From contig JAHDVF020000086.1 in the NCBI GenBank assembly GCA_022606425.2, forward strand, positions 134,501-198,500: DNA of 64,000 nucleotides, written 5' to 3'. Below the pieces are notes generated by a model. The model was given only the letters and a program-made list of their open reading frames with translations. It did not search any database and was not told the DNA's origin. This DNA is from Lepidostoma basale (taxonomy: Eukaryota; Arthropoda; Insecta; Trichoptera; Lepidostomatidae). Below are positions 30,740 through 41,727 of this stretch, one piece after another. Each line of letters begins with the position of its first letter. The first letter of the stretch is position 1. The position numbers and the translations under genes were made by a program.

Positions 30740-31740
30740 CTTACATTACAAAAGCACATCAAAAAAGCTTAGATGACAGTGCACAACAGTGTTCGCGAAT
30801 TTATTTATTTATTTAAATTTAAGGCAGGCAATAAATTGAATGGCGCAAAGTTTTCACCGCAAACAAAAACCTATCGGACAAAGCTAAAATGGCAGTGCAC
30901 AATGGTGTTCTTGTACCGACCCTTATGTAAAAAAAGGAAAGTATGGAATGAACAAAAGAATGATGAAAATAGAATCAATGCAGTACAAATGAGATCTCTT
31001 AGAATGCCCAGAAAATCTGTATCTGATAGAGTGTCGAATGAAAATGTATGCAAGCGGTACGATTTGATGATGAATGTGAATAAATCCATGGTAATGGTTT
31101 TCGAAAAGTGTGAATGGTGAAAATCTGGAACAAGTGGATTCATTTGTTTATTTAGGAAGAATGTTTACAAAGGATGGGAGAGTAGAAAAGGATATTGAAT
31201 GAAGGGTTGGGGCAGGCAACAAAGTAAATGGTACAATTAAAGTTGTCATCGCAAACAAAAGCCTATCCAAAAAAATCGTGTTCTTGTGCTGACCCTTACT
31301 TATGGAAGTGAAGCATGGAACTGGCAAAAGAAGCATGATTTAGAATAAATGCAGTTGAAATAAGATCTCTAAGACGAATGCGTGATTAATCTGTATATGA
31401 TAGAGTGTCAAATGCAAGTATAAGAAGTGAATGCGATGCGAATGACAGTGTTATGAACAAAATAATGAAAGGGTCGTTAAAATGGTTTATACACGTGGAA
31501 AGAATGAGTGAAGACAGAATGGTGAAGAAGGTTCATATATGTAAACGACGTGAACGGAGCTAGAAATAGAGGAAGGCCAAGGAAAACGTGGCACAATCAA
31601 ATCAATCAAATATTAAGTGTCGGTCACGTGAGGAGTCGGAGAAATCGACGTGCGTGCATGACAAGATGTAGGAATGTAGAGGAAGTGAGAAAAGTATATT
31701 AGGACAGAACAGTGTGGCGGTCCATTCTTTCTGCTTAACA
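30740..31740 (+). mobile_element. LINE-A copies, rearranged and duplicated internally
   Basis: The plus-strand order is disturbed. 30740-31050 covers GAGNKLNGA, NLS, AVHNGVL, KWNEQKNDENRINAVQMRSL and VSDRVSNEN. 31050-31110 then jumps back upstream to RYDLMMNVNKSMVMVFEK. From 31110 the same blocks recur through MKGSLKWFIHVERM, NRGRPRKTWHNQINQ and NVEEVRKVY to 31735. Thus one copy is interrupted by a second. No TTAG tail remains. Confidence 0.75.
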
Positions 31741-32220
31741 AGTTTTAAAATTGATGAAAAATAAAATAAAATTTTAACAATTAATAAGATTTTTTTTTAA
31801 ATCAATATTCCTTCAGGGGGATTAGGGTAGTAAAGAAAATCTTCCCTTTATTTGAAAAGACCTTTTGTGTTATTTAAAATCAGTTTTCGGGTGAGTGCAG
31901 AACCTTTGCATCTTGTGATGTATTGATATTGAGGGTTGTTTATCTTAAATATTTGGTTAAAATACGGGGGTGGGTTTTTGCAAAAAGGTAAACACACATT
32001 GAATTGCCATAAATTCAGATTTAGCAATATTTTATTTGGGGATGAATTTATCCGGACGCTTTAGCGTTTGGCTCCAGGAACAGAAGGGGGGGAATAAATA
32101 AAAAAAAGGAAAATAAATCGAGCCCCATACATATCGCGAAGTTTTATTTTGACAGGGGTTTCCAACATTTTGTTTTGTTTTTTGTTTCTTGAACAATGGT
32201 GTGAAATTCCATATTAAATT
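31741..32220. other. No gene seen
   Basis: Unassigned; short homopolymers only. Confidence 0.4.
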
Positions 32221-32412
32221 TAAAAAAATACAATTATGTAATTATTTATTTATTACTTCATGTATCCACAGTTTTTTAACATTAACTGTAATTGGGCACC
32301 TAATAATCCAACACCACCAAGAACTTAAAGATATTATTGTATAAATTATTCAAATTGTCATTGGAACAAACGAAAATTTTTCTTAACACCTTACAAAAAT
32401 TCTTTATACATA
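32221..32412 (-). repeat. S2 SINE-like body fragment
   Basis: Matches the 5' part of the S2 body at 28195-28370 and 61665-61925 (GTATCCAC-GTTTTTTAAC and CAAATTGTCATTGGAACAAA), same orientation. LINE-type 3' end missing. Confidence 0.6.
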
Positions 32413-32649
32413 TTGATATTTTATTTAACTTATCTCAGTTGAATCAACTAAGGAGAAGTTTCAGTAGGCTCGACTATGTCAAAGTGAAAATTTTGCATTT
32501 TTTGTAATTATTAGAAATATTATGCATTAACTAATAAAAGGTGACTGCTATAAAATTATTTATTCAGAATAGTCAAAATGATCTTGTTTTTTTTATATAA
32601 ATGGAAACAAGGAGGTATTTCGTTTTCTCACTTTTGTACATATATTATA

Positions 32650-33150
32650 ACTAACTAACTAACTAACCATCACGCCATCTCCCCGAAGGGGAAGGCAGAA
32701 AGAATGGACTGTCACACTTTCTATCCTGACATATTTTTATCGCTTCTTCAACATTCATACATCGTGTCATGCACGCGCGTCGATTTCTCTGACTCCGCAC
32801 GTGGCCGAGATTCAATTGTTGATTTATTTGATTGTGTCACGTTTTCCTCGGCCTTCCTCTATTTCTAGTTCCATTCATATCGTTAACATATATTTTTTTA
32901 ACCATTCTTTCATCATTCATTCTTTCCATGTGTCCAAATCATCTTAATGATCCTTTAATTATTTTTTTCATAACACCATCATTCTCCCGCATTCACTTGT
33001 TATATTTTTATTCGAGATTATCATACACAGAGTATCTACACATTCGTCTGAGAGATCTAATTACAACTGCATTTATTCTACTTTCATCCTTCTTTTGCCA
33101 GTTCCATGATTCGCTTCCATACATAAGGGTCGGTAGAAGAACACCATGAA
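32650..33150 (-). mobile_element. LINE-A copy
   Basis: Four TAAC units, then the C-terminal region reading upstream to GVLLPTLMYGSESWNWQKKD. Frames broken by small indels; the plus-strand 105-codon frame is a shadow. Confidence 0.85.
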
Positions 33151-33329
33151 TTACATGATTAATATTTTACTTTCGAAGGAAGCACTTAATTTGTAATGTA
33201 GAATTAGTAAAAAATATACATATAAAACATTTATTTTATTTTTACACTGCTTAACTTTGTTGTTTTGAACAAATTTGTAACAAAAAAAAAACTAAAAAAT
33301 GACAAAATTTTAAGCATGACGTTTTTCAG

Positions 33330-33425
33330 TTTGTTTTTGAAACCCTGGTGGGAACGAAACCGGTTGGTGCAATAAAACAAAATAAAGTATTGTGAAAACA
33401 ATAAAGTATTGTAAATTATTTTGAC
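33330..33425 (+). other. Possible hammerhead remnant, stem II lost
   Basis: GAAACCGGTT near 33354 with ACC before CTGGTGG and GGU after GTT would allow stem I, but stem II is reduced to GAAC. Weak; listed because the GAAACCGGTT core equals that of the 35.1-kb motif. Confidence 0.25.
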
Positions 33426-33560
33426 GTCAGGAGTCGGAGAAACGCGTTATCATGACACAATGATTGAATGTTGAGGAAACAAGAGAAATATATCAGGAAA
33501 GAAAAGTGTGGCAGTCCATTATTTGTGCCTACCCCTTCAGAGAGAGATGGCATTATGGTA
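33424..33560 (+). mobile_element. LINE-A 3' fragment
   Basis: Covers RSQRNALS.HNDCLNVEETREIYQERKVWQSI-like sequence, with no tail. Confidence 0.7.
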
Positions 33561-33587
33561 AAAATGATTTTTGCAATTAATTAAAAT

Positions 33588-34078
33588 GATCTTTTTGGAT
33601 AGGCTTTTGTTTGCGATGACATCTTTAAGAGCACCTGGAACTGGCAAAAGAAGGATGAAAGCAGAATAAATGCAGTAGAAATGAGATCTCTAAGACGAAT
33701 CTGCGATAAATCTGTATATGAAAGAGTGTCAAATGCAAGTATAAAAAGTGAATTTGGTGCGAATGAAAGTGTTATGAACAAAATAATGGAAGGGTCGTTA
33801 AGATGGTTTGGACACACGGAAAAAATTTGTGTAGACAGAATGGTGAAGAAGGTATATGTAAACGACGTAAACGGAGCTAGAAATAGAGGAAGACCGAAGA
33901 AAACAAATATTAAATGTCGGTCACGTGAGGAGTCGGAGAAAACGACGTGCGTGCATGATATGTATGAATGTAGAGGAAGTGAGTAAGGGTGTCAGGATAG
34001 AAGAGTTTTTCGTTCCATTCTTTCCGCCTACCCCTCCGAGAGACGGCGTGATGGTTAGTTAGTTAGTTGAAATGATCT
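33588..34078 (+). mobile_element. LINE-A copy with a small inverted piece at its 5' side
   Basis: 33588-33636 is minus-strand LINE-A (VIANKSLSKK region). It joins head to head the plus-strand copy from 33637, with ESRINAVEMRSLRRICDKSV, NKIMEGSLRWFGHTEK, NDVNGARNRGRPKK, NVEEVS and a TTAG tail at about 34054-34068. The 101-codon frame (33681-33986) skips a deleted WHDQINQ block. Confidence 0.8.
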
Positions 34079-34397
34079 CATTTGACTCACACACCGATGG
34101 TTGCTCGCCACCCTTGGTCCGTTTTTTTATATATCCGCCCTTATAGAGCAGATGGTCCTATCAATTCCTCCGTGGGAGGCTCCGTGTCGGGACGGTCGTC
34201 CAGCGGGAAGGGGTGGATTATTTTTAAGCATAATGAATTTGTTAACCATGTACAAGCTGATGGATTTAAGGAGGAAATAACCCGAAGGTTGCACAAATTA
34301 ATCAGTTTTACTGTATTTCATGTGACTAAATAACAATCATGCATTTTCCCTGAAATGGTATGCAAATACGGATACTCTTTTATTAATATTAATTATT
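34079..34397. other. No recognised gene; 83-codon frame
   Basis: The plus frame 34082-34333 has no motif I know (FKHNEFVNHVQADGFKEEIT inside it). Composition is closer to coding than the flanks, so a domesticated exon or unrecognised transposon ORF is possible. Confidence 0.3.
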
Positions 34398-34677
34398 GAC
34401 GACCTTCGTGGCAGAGTGGTTACGAGCTCTGACTTCCATGCCGAAGGTCCTGGATTCGATTCCCTGCGATGGCAGTGAGATTGTCACACTGTCTTTGGTC
34501 TAGTGTAGAATTCACGTGACAATAAAAATGGCGATAGATTGACTACCTATCACATGTCACGAGAATCAATATAATAGCTAAAAACTAAACATTGTATACA
34601 GTAATTGGGTCCTAATGACCTGTTGTGTACATAAAAAAATAAATAATAATAAATAAATAAAATAAAATAAATACTTT
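34398..34677 (+). mobile_element. tRNA-derived SINE (SINE-T), full-length copy
   Basis: tRNA-like head with box A TGGCAGAGTGG (34409-34419) and box B GATTCGATTCC (34453-34463), 33 bp apart as in tRNAs. Then a common body (CACACTGTCTTTGGTCT, GTGACAATAAAA, CCTATCACATGTCA) and an A-rich AATAAATAAA tail. Related copies are at 37560, 56906 and, head only, 8552-8646 (-). Boxes A and B are the internal RNA polymerase III promoter. Confidence 0.88.
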
Positions 34678-34689
34678 TAATATCGCAAC

Positions 34690-34812
34690 GCATCACACCG
34701 CGTCTCCCACGTGGGTGAAAAGAGAAGGATGGAGTGCCGCATCGGTTAAAGTGTGGCAGTCCATTATTTCTGCCTACGACTTCGGGGAGATGGCGTGGTG
34801 GTTATTTAGTAA
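34690..34812 (+). mobile_element. S2 SINE-like 3' part with LINE-A-type end
   Basis: GCATCACACCGCGTCTCCC...GGATGGAGTGCCGCATCGG joined to GTGGCAGTCCATTATTTCTG and the GGCGTGGTGG end with a short degenerate tail. The same junction as in the minus-strand copies at 27.9 and 61.4 kb. Confidence 0.7.
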
Positions 34813-34904
34813 GTTTAATATCGTCATGTAATTTTTTTAACTAACTTACTAACCAAATATATTAAGAAATAGTGGTAAATAAATATGTTTACGATGTAGA
34901 AACA

Positions 34905-35192
34905 AATTATTTATGTTGTTGATTGAAATTTCTTGGTAGAAGTTGATTGTAAATAATGAAAATAAAAAAATATATATTAAGAATTTTTCTATGTTTATTT
35001 TTAGTGTAAAATCTATTAATTTATTAATTTTCGTGATCGACCGGTTTCGGCAGCTCGCTGCCATCTTCTGGATGAATCCAGAAGATGGCAGCGAGCTGTC
35101 GAAACCGGTTGAAGACGAAAGTCAATAAGTAGATTTTACACTAAAAATAAACATAGAAATATTCTTAATAATTTATTTTTATTTTTATTATT
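34905..35192. mobile_element. Palindromic hammerhead element, two motifs, 8-bp TSD
   Basis: A 288-bp element between TAGAAACA repeats (34897-34904, 35193-35200), apparently within a decayed LINE-A. Mirror arms of about 100 bp meet at GGATGAATCC. Plus motif 35079-35110: CAGAAGA core, stem II GGCAGC/GCUGUC, GAAAC, CG, GTT. Minus motif 35039-35070: CAGAAGA, GGCAGC/GCUGCC, GAAAC, CG, GUC. Both have U4 changed to A in the core. Confidence 0.7.
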
Positions 35193-35324
35193 TAGAAACA
35201 TATTAAGACCGATTTTTATTTTATTCTATAATAGATTAATTCCTTTTGTTTTTTCTACATAGTGGTTTACAGTTGTACATTTTAAAGTTTGTTAGAGATC
35301 TTAAATAGATATATTTATATATCT

Positions 35325-35475
35325 AATCAGGAGGCGATGAGGTTAGCAACCCATCACACCGCGTCTCCCGCGTGGCGAAAAGAAAAGGATGGAGTGCCGC
35401 ATCGGTTAAAGTGTGACCGTCCATTCTTTCTGCCTACCCTTTCGGGGAGACGGCGTTATGGTTAGTTAATTAGTT
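35325..35475 (+). mobile_element. S2 SINE-like 3' part with LINE-A-type end and TTAG tail
   Basis: Reads GGCGATGAGGTTAGCAACCC, CGCGTCTCCCGCG and GGATGGAGTGCCGC, then the LINE-A-type end GGGGAGACGGCG and GTTAGTTAATTAGTTAGTTAG. Confidence 0.75.
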
Positions 35476-35479
35476 AGTT

Positions 35480-35692
35480 AGGAAAACCGAGGAAAATGTG
35501 TGAAGTTCAAATAAATCAGATATTGAATTTCGGCCAGGTGAGGAGTAGGAGAAATTGGCGTGCATGTACTCGTATGACACGATGTATTAATGTTTCGGAA
35601 TAGAGAGAAGTTTGTCAGGAAAGAAAATTGTGATAATTTAATATTTCTGCCTATCCCTTCGGGGAGAAAGAGTGATTGTTAGTTAGTTAGTT
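35480..35692 (+). mobile_element. LINE-A 3' fragment, tail-to-tail with the next copy
   Basis: Begins in the RKPRKMCEVQINQ region and ends with TTAG units at 35679-35692. A 10-bp gain TACTCGTATG at 35567-35576 interrupts the ACTRMTRCI-like frame. The next LINE-A starts within 4 bp in the opposite direction. Confidence 0.8.
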
Positions 35693-35695
35693 TAC

Positions 35696-36322
35696 TAATT
35701 AACCATCACGCCATCTCTCCGAAGGGGTAGGCAGATATAATAAACTTTCATACTGTTCATTCCTGTCATACTTTATTCCATGTGTCGAAACTATCTAAAT
35801 GATCCTTTCATTATTTTTTTCATAACTCTATCATTCGCATCGCATTCACTTCTTATATTTTCGTTCGACACTCAACCATACACAGATTTTCCACACATTC
35901 GTATAAGAGATCTTTTTTTTATTACATTTATTCCACCCTTTTTTTGATAATTCCATGCTTCACTTCCATAAGGGTATAAAACACCATTTTGTATAGCCGT
36001 TTTAGTTTTGGTTTGCGATGACAACTTTAAGTGCACCATTCCTTTTGTTGACTGCCTCAACCCTTCTTTCAAGAACCCTCTCCACTCGTTCATCATTTGT
36101 AAACGTATTACCCAAATACATGAATTCATCTACTTGCTCCAAATTTTCACCATTTAAGCTTATGTTGTAAACTGTCATGATTTCTTATTTTTCAAAAAGT
36201 ATTACTTTAGACTTATTCACATTCATCATCTGATCTTTTCGCATGCATACCTTATAAATACTAGTTACCGGGACTTGTAGTTTATGCTCGTTGTCTGCAA
36301 GTGGGACAGTGTCATCCAAATA
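35696..36322 (-). mobile_element. LINE-A copy reaching the RT palm edge
   Basis: From a degenerate tail through the MIK-region, VSNEN, KKRSLIRMCGKSVYG, NYQKKGG, VRFF-region and NGENLEQVDEFMYLGNTFTN to the LADNEHKLQVP segment just after YADD. Heavily decayed. Confidence 0.75.
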
Positions 36323-36888
36323 CAAAATTATGTTTAGGTACATGTCCTATTCTATTAATCTTAAATATGCCAATGAAAAGGTCCTGAAAAGGTCTAAAAA
36401 AAATCGAATTTTCTGGTGAATACATGTATTAGTTAAAATCGAAAAAAAGTGTTTTTAAAAATGTCTTCGTCATAGAATACCCCAAGGGTTAAATTTCGCT
36501 CTTTTTCTATCAAGTGCTGACCGATTCTTATTATAGGCCATCCATTGGTCCATCTATCAAGGAAGAATAATTCCTGCCCTCTGATTGGTCGTTACGTTTG
36601 ATCGATCGCCGGCAATATGCGGCGGTTCAATTTTGAAAATGGAGCGATTCGAACGGATCGTATTTGAAAATGGAACGATTTAAACGATTCGAATTATTCC
36701 CGCCCTTATTTCGCGGTAATGACGGATTTAACGGGGAGAATGCCAGTTTTGGGAGGGAAAACTGATAAGGGATATTGGATTTTTTTAAATGAAATTCTTT
36801 AAAATAGATTTTTTTATCACCAACTTACAAAAATTGAATCGGATATATCTAGCACATACGTACCTAGAAAAACATTTTTTTTCAAATA
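36323..36888. other. No gene seen
   Basis: Unique-looking; 36600-36740 is less A+T-rich and has an imperfect repeat of GAAAATGGAGCGATTCGAAC. Confidence 0.4.
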
Positions 36889-36889
36889 T

Positions 36890-37545
36890 TGATAACTATC
36901 TTACCCTATCGCCGTTTCCCCGGAGGAGTAGACAGAGGGGATGAAACACCATACTGCCCTGTCCTTACATCATCTCGAGATTCCTCTACATGCATACATC
37001 ATAGCATGCACATGTCGAATGCTCGTATTGTATATGTATTCATTTGGTCATGCCATGCTTTACTTTGTCGTCCACGGTTTCTCTTTCCACTTACAATGCT
37101 TGTATACAACGTTTTAACCATTCTTCTATTATCCGTATGTTCCATATGTCCACGGGAATCCTTTTTTGATATTTTTTCTTTATTTCGTCGTTCGGTATTC
37201 TATCATATATCGTTTTCCGCACATTATTCTCAGAGATCTCATGCCTACAGAACCTACTTTCATTATACTTTTGCCAGCTTCAAGCTTCACTTTCATACAT
37301 CAGAGTTGGCACTAGAACTCCATTGAATACTGCTATCTTTGAATTATTGGATATATTTCTATTTGTAGTAATGGCTAAAAAGGCATTATTTATTTTGGTC
37401 CCAGCACCAACCCTTCATAAGATGTCATTTTCTATTATTCCACCTCTTTTTCTGGAAAGCATGTTTAGCTTTCCAGAAAAATAAATTCGGTAACTTGCTC
37501 CAGTTTCTCATCCTTCACACAATTTTGCATATGAATATTAAGGAA
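36890..37545 (-). mobile_element. LINE-A2 copy, long but decayed
   Basis: Same blocks as 15078-15530 and reaches further upstream (ITTNRNISNNSKIAVFNGV, KINNAFLAITTN, FWKAKHAF). No intact frame. Confidence 0.65.
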
Positions 37546-37559
37546 TCGAGACATAAAAT

Positions 37560-37797
37560 GACGACCTTCGTGGCAGGGTCATAAGAGCTATGTCTGCCAT
37601 GCCGAATGTCCTGGTTTCGATCCCCGGCGATAGCAGTGTGATTGTTACACTGTCTTTGGTCTGATATAACATTCACGTGACAGTAAAATAGTGATTGATT
37701 TACTGCCTATCACATGTCATGAAAATCAATGTAATAGCTAAAATCAAATTGTATACAGTAATGAGGTTCAAACGACCTGTAATATATAAAAAAAGAC
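37560..37797 (+). mobile_element. tRNA-derived SINE (SINE-T), second copy
   Basis: Same head and body as 34398-34677. Box B GTTTCGATCCC is near 37614; box A is damaged (TGGCAGGGTCA). The body includes CACTGTCTTTGGTCT and CCTATCACATGTCA. Ends in an A run. Confidence 0.82.
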
Positions 37798-37804
37798 AAA
37801 ATCT

Positions 37805-38208
37805 ATCTAATCAGATCTCTTAGACGAATGTGTGTATACTCTGTGTATGATAGAGTGTCGAATAAAAATATAAGAAGTGAATGCGGTGCGAATGATGGTG
37901 TCATGAACAAAATAATGAAAGGATCACTAAGATGGTTTGGACATATGGAAAGAATGAATGTAAAAAGAATGGTTAAAAAAATTATATGTTAATGATGTAA
38001 ATGGAACCAGAAATAGAGGAAGACCAAGGAAAACGTGGCACGATCAAATAAATCAAATATTGAATGTCGGCCATGTGAGGAGTCAGAGAAATCGACGCGA
38101 GGAAGCGAGAGAAATATGTCAGGAAAGAAAAGTATGGCAGTCCATTATTTCTGCCTACCCCTTCAGGGAGACAGCGTGATGGTTAGTTAGTTAGTTAGTT
38201 AGACAAAA
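37805..38208 (+). mobile_element. LINE-A copy
   Basis: From SLRRMCVYSVYDRVSN to four to five TTAG units. Internal deletion of the CMTRCMNVE block and single-base indels; otherwise close to the 20-kb copy. Confidence 0.85.
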
Positions 38209-38364
38209 TCGAATGCTAAAGTAATGAACAGTGTAATGGCCTAGGGGTTGATTGGAGCTAACGAAAGGGCGCCACAACGTCCTATAACAGCTTCGGGTAA
38301 GCGGTGGATAACCATTTATGTCTTTATTTACCTGTATTTTTGTTCATTAGTATGTGTATTAACA

Positions 38365-38595
38365 ATCAGTTTATATTACCCTACAATAAATATGCTTCCC
38401 CACTATTGTTTTTAGATTTTGTGGCATGTCCAGCCTTCCGAATGCAGACCAACCGAGCCGTATTCTTCTGTTAATCTCCTTGACTTGATTTCTTTTCTAA
38501 AAGCCATCCACCACTTCTACGTAAATCATTGTTTTTGTCTTTGTCATATTCATTTTACGGACATTATTTAGATGTTATATTTAAATTTTCCACCA
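38365..38595 (-). mobile_element. LINE-C fragment (RT C-terminal part)
   Basis: Across frames the minus strand reads KMNMTKTKTMIYVEVVDGF and NQVKEINRRIRLGWSAFGRL, comparable with 18470-18805. Confidence 0.6.
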
Positions 38596-38634
38596 TTTCT
38601 CGGAGCTGTTCGGAATATTCTGACTGAAAAAGAA

Positions 38635-38968
38635 ACTGACTAACCATCACGCCGTCTCCCCGAAGGGGTAGGCAGAAAGAATGGACTGCTACAATTTTCT
38701 TGCCTGACATATTTATCTTGCTTCCTCAACATTCATACATCGTGTCATGCACGCGCGTCGATTTCTCTGACTCCTCACATGGCCGACATTCAATATTTGA
38801 TTTATTTGATCGTGCCACGTTTTCCTCGATCTTCCTCTATTTCTGGTTCCATTTACATCATTAACATATAATTTATTTACCATTATTTCTTCATTCATTC
38901 TTTCCATATGTCTAAACCATCTTAATGATCCTTTCATTATTTTGTTCATGACACCATTATTCGCATTT
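38635..38968 (-). mobile_element. LINE-A copy
   Basis: One to two tail units, then a 78-codon open frame (38949-38713) from MNKIMKGSLRWFRHMERMNE to RRACMTRCMNVEEAR. Very similar to the 20-kb copy; strongly 5'-truncated. Confidence 0.88.
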
Positions 38969-39495
38969 TTTTGTCGAAGATGTTAGTAATATTTTGTATA
39001 ATTTCATAGAAGCTCAATTTGATTAGGATTACTTTAAGATAAGCAAATGCATTAGTTCAAAATAAATATATTCCTAATATTCGCACTAGAATATTTTTCG
39101 GAGAAATTTGAATAGAAAATAATAGAGAATAACACGTTCTATCCTCTAAGTAATTCCGCCACCCTATCATAGGAAAACATTAAGTTTTATTAGCTCACGT
39201 AATGGGCAAAACAATAGTCGAAAATCATACATTTTAAATGCCAACGGTATCTGATAAGCTCCGCTTTGTTCAATGGCACGACTCGCGGCTCCGGTGGGCT
39301 GTGGAACAAAGCGGGGGTGGTGCGAGATTGCTGGCATATCGGGCACTTTATTATATTTATCGGAAAACTCTATGTAATCACAAAATACGAAAACTATGTA
39401 AGTTTTTCAATTAAACAATTTATATCTAACAATTATAAATGAACTATTTTGTATGAAACACTTAATTTGTGAAGTGTCAGTATTTATTAAAAAAA
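38969..39495. other. No gene seen
   Basis: Unassigned; a short G+C-richer patch at 39255-39330. Confidence 0.4.
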
Positions 39496-39496
39496 A

Positions 39497-40085
39497 CTTA
39501 CTTACTTACCATCACGCCGTCTTTCCGACGGGGTAGGCTGAATCCTCTGCCATTCATACCATCAAACTCTGTCACTCGTCATCTTTCTTACTCTTTATAT
39601 TAAAATTCCGCCATAGCTCTGTGGTTTTCACATTCCTAACAAGACTCTTTTCCTTTATACAGTGGCATCATAACTGCTCTCCTCCATTCGAGTGGGGTAT
39701 ATCCTTCCTCCGAACATTGGTTGAATATTTGACATATACATGTAGCAACCACTTGGCTACCGTTTTTGATAAATTATATAGCGATGCAGTCATACCCGAC
39801 AGCTTTTCCATTTTTCATAGCTATTGCTCTGTGATTTCCACATTCCTTACGAGACCCTTTTACTTTGTACAGAGGCATTTTAACTGCTCTCCTCCAGTCG
39901 AGTGGGGTATATCCTTCCACCAAACATTGGTTGAATAGTTTACATATACTTGTAGCAACCACTTGGCCACCGTTTTTAATATATTATATAGCGATGCAGT
40001 CATACCCGACAGCTTTTTTTACTTTTCATTGCACTCACGGATTTTTCTATCTTATTACTACTTATTTCTTCAGTATTACCCCATT
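39497..40085 (-). mobile_element. LINE-A-type tail stub and duplicated RT N-terminal region
   Basis: 39497-39545 is a LINE-A 3' tail stub. The rest is RT N-terminal sequence on the minus strand: GKAVGYDCIAI and VATSICKLFNQCLVEGYTPL, DWRRAVKMPLYKVKGSRKEC. The same ~205 bp occurs twice in direct order with a 210-bp period (GCGATGCAGT at 39781 and 39991). It is the only part of the window carrying the region upstream of the RT palm (the PLYKGKG-type motif). Confidence 0.7.
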
Positions 40086-40109
40086 TACACCAGTTTACCT
40101 GTTTTCATT

Positions 40110-40865
40110 ATTGTATCACCACAATCTTCTTCCGCAGCCTATTCCCATCCACTCCTGGACAAAGGTCTCCTCCATTCGCTTCCATGTCACTCTGTCCTGT
40201 GCAGACTGCATTCAGGTTATTCCGACGTGTCTGTTCAGATTATCCTTCAACCGTAGTTGCGGTCGCCCTGAACTTCTCTTCGCTATCCACGGTCTCCAAG
40301 TCAGCAGTATTCTTGTTCACTTTTCATCTGAGCTTTCGGCTACGTGACCTGCTCATTGCCATTTTAGAGTCCGCACCCGGTGGATGATGTCAGTGAGCTT
40401 TGTTTTTTCTCTCACCGTATCCTTTCTGACTCTGTCTCTTAGGCTTATTCCTAACATGGCTCTTTCCATGGCTCTTTGGGTCACTCGTAGTTTCTCGACT
40501 CATTTTTTGGACAATGTTACAGACAATAAGTACCAACTGGCGGAACGCAGGATTCATAGACTTTTCGTTTCAGGTTGATCGGTATTTTCCGGTTTTTAAG
40601 GATGTAACTTATGTTTCCAAAAGCTGCCCAGCTTAGTCCAATTCTTATTTTTAGCTCTGCGGTTTGGTTATTCGGCCCAATCGAATATTGTGTTCCAGAT
40701 ATGTATATTCTTGGACATTCTCAATTCTTTTGCCGTCCACGTTGATTTCAAGCCATTCTATGCCCATCACCTTGTTCTTTGACAGGTTCATATTCAAACC
40801 TACAGATTTGGATACATTGTTTAGTTCTTTCAGCACCACAATACATTTCCTTCCCAAGGAAAACG
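40110..40865 (-). mobile_element. LINE-C copy, RT C-terminal region to 3' end
   Basis: The minus strand reads LKELNNVSKSVGLNMNLSKN, KRIENVQEYTYLEHNIRLGR, RLLYPAFRQLVLI-type remnants, RDRVRKDTVREKTKLTDII and WQ.AGHVAESSDEK, then the GRPQLR.KDNLNRHV end. Stops and indels throughout. Confidence 0.75.
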
Positions 40866-40867
40866 CT

Positions 40868-41205
40868 CACACGGTGGCCAGAGGAAGCGCTTTAGGGACT
40901 CCCTTAAAAGAAACCTACAAAAGACTGGCATCGACTGTGATTGCTGAGAAAAGACTGCAGAGGACAGACCTAGGTGGAAAACAGCAGTACATAAAGGCAC
41001 TCAAGACTATGATGAAGCACAGCGCAGAGACGACGCCGCTGAGAGGGGGAGAAGGAGAAATGAGAGACTACTGGGAGACGGTGATGGCTCCATTACAAGC
41101 GCCTTCAAAATATGTGGGTCCAGGATCGGGCTCTTCAGTCACATGCGAACCCACAACCGTGAAGGACAGTTTTCCTCGGACACGAGGGACAGCCGTTGAT
41201 GATGA
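40868..41205 (+). mobile_element. LINE C-terminal end with zinc-finger-like motif
   Basis: One plus frame, ending at the TGA about 41203, reads GGQRKRFRDSLKRNLQKTGI, one stop, EKTAEDRPRWKTAVHKGTQD and SAFKICGSRIGLFSHMRTH, then SSDTRDSR. The CG-RIGLFSHMRTH block is the C2H2-like C-terminus known from a widespread metazoan LINE group. The open frame of 207 codons in another register is a shadow. It abuts the 5' side of LINE-C head to head. Confidence 0.7.
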
Positions 41206-41229
41206 TGATGATGACATTTCCTTAAAATA

Positions 41230-41727
41230 CTCAATTCATCTCTCTTGTATGAGCCTTCTCTCCGTTATTGAACAAATCAAAACGTAAATTACGGTCACGT
41301 TCTACGCTGGGACAATCGACTAGCATGTGTGACCCGTTACGTAAATGAAGATAAAAAAGATGGTAAGTTTTATTTTTCGTGGTAATTTATAACTCGATAA
41401 CCTTCAAATGAAGATTTATTAACCAATCATACGAGGAGATCTAAAGTACGACCAGAGCAGAAATTATTTCATCTCGAATTCCCGTGGAAACAGGGTGTCT
41501 GCAAAGTTTCCCACGAGGGTGTCACATATCATTACTATTAAAGTCGCTTTTCTTGGTAAGAGAGAAAGATCTATTATTCCGGCGGAAATCATTTTCCACG
41601 CGTTACGGAATTTTCATATAGAGAATAAAATAAGTGAAATTGGATATACAGCCTGGCCGAAAGTCACGTGGGTATTTACAAAAAATATTATTTTAATAAT
41701 TGTAATACATATCTGGTTTAAGTTTGG
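41230..41727. other. No gene seen
   Basis: Unassigned; a 79-codon frame (41495-41734, +) has no motif I recognise. Confidence 0.4.

Noticed and set aside
34398..34470. Functional tRNA gene
   Set aside because: Boxes A and B are present, but the acceptor stem does not pair, no terminator follows, and a shared SINE body and A-rich tail follow in all copies.
40664..41287. 207-codon plus-strand frame as a gene
   Set aside because: It runs across two LINE fragments in opposite orientation. The true reading of 40868-41205 is another frame with clear LINE blocks.
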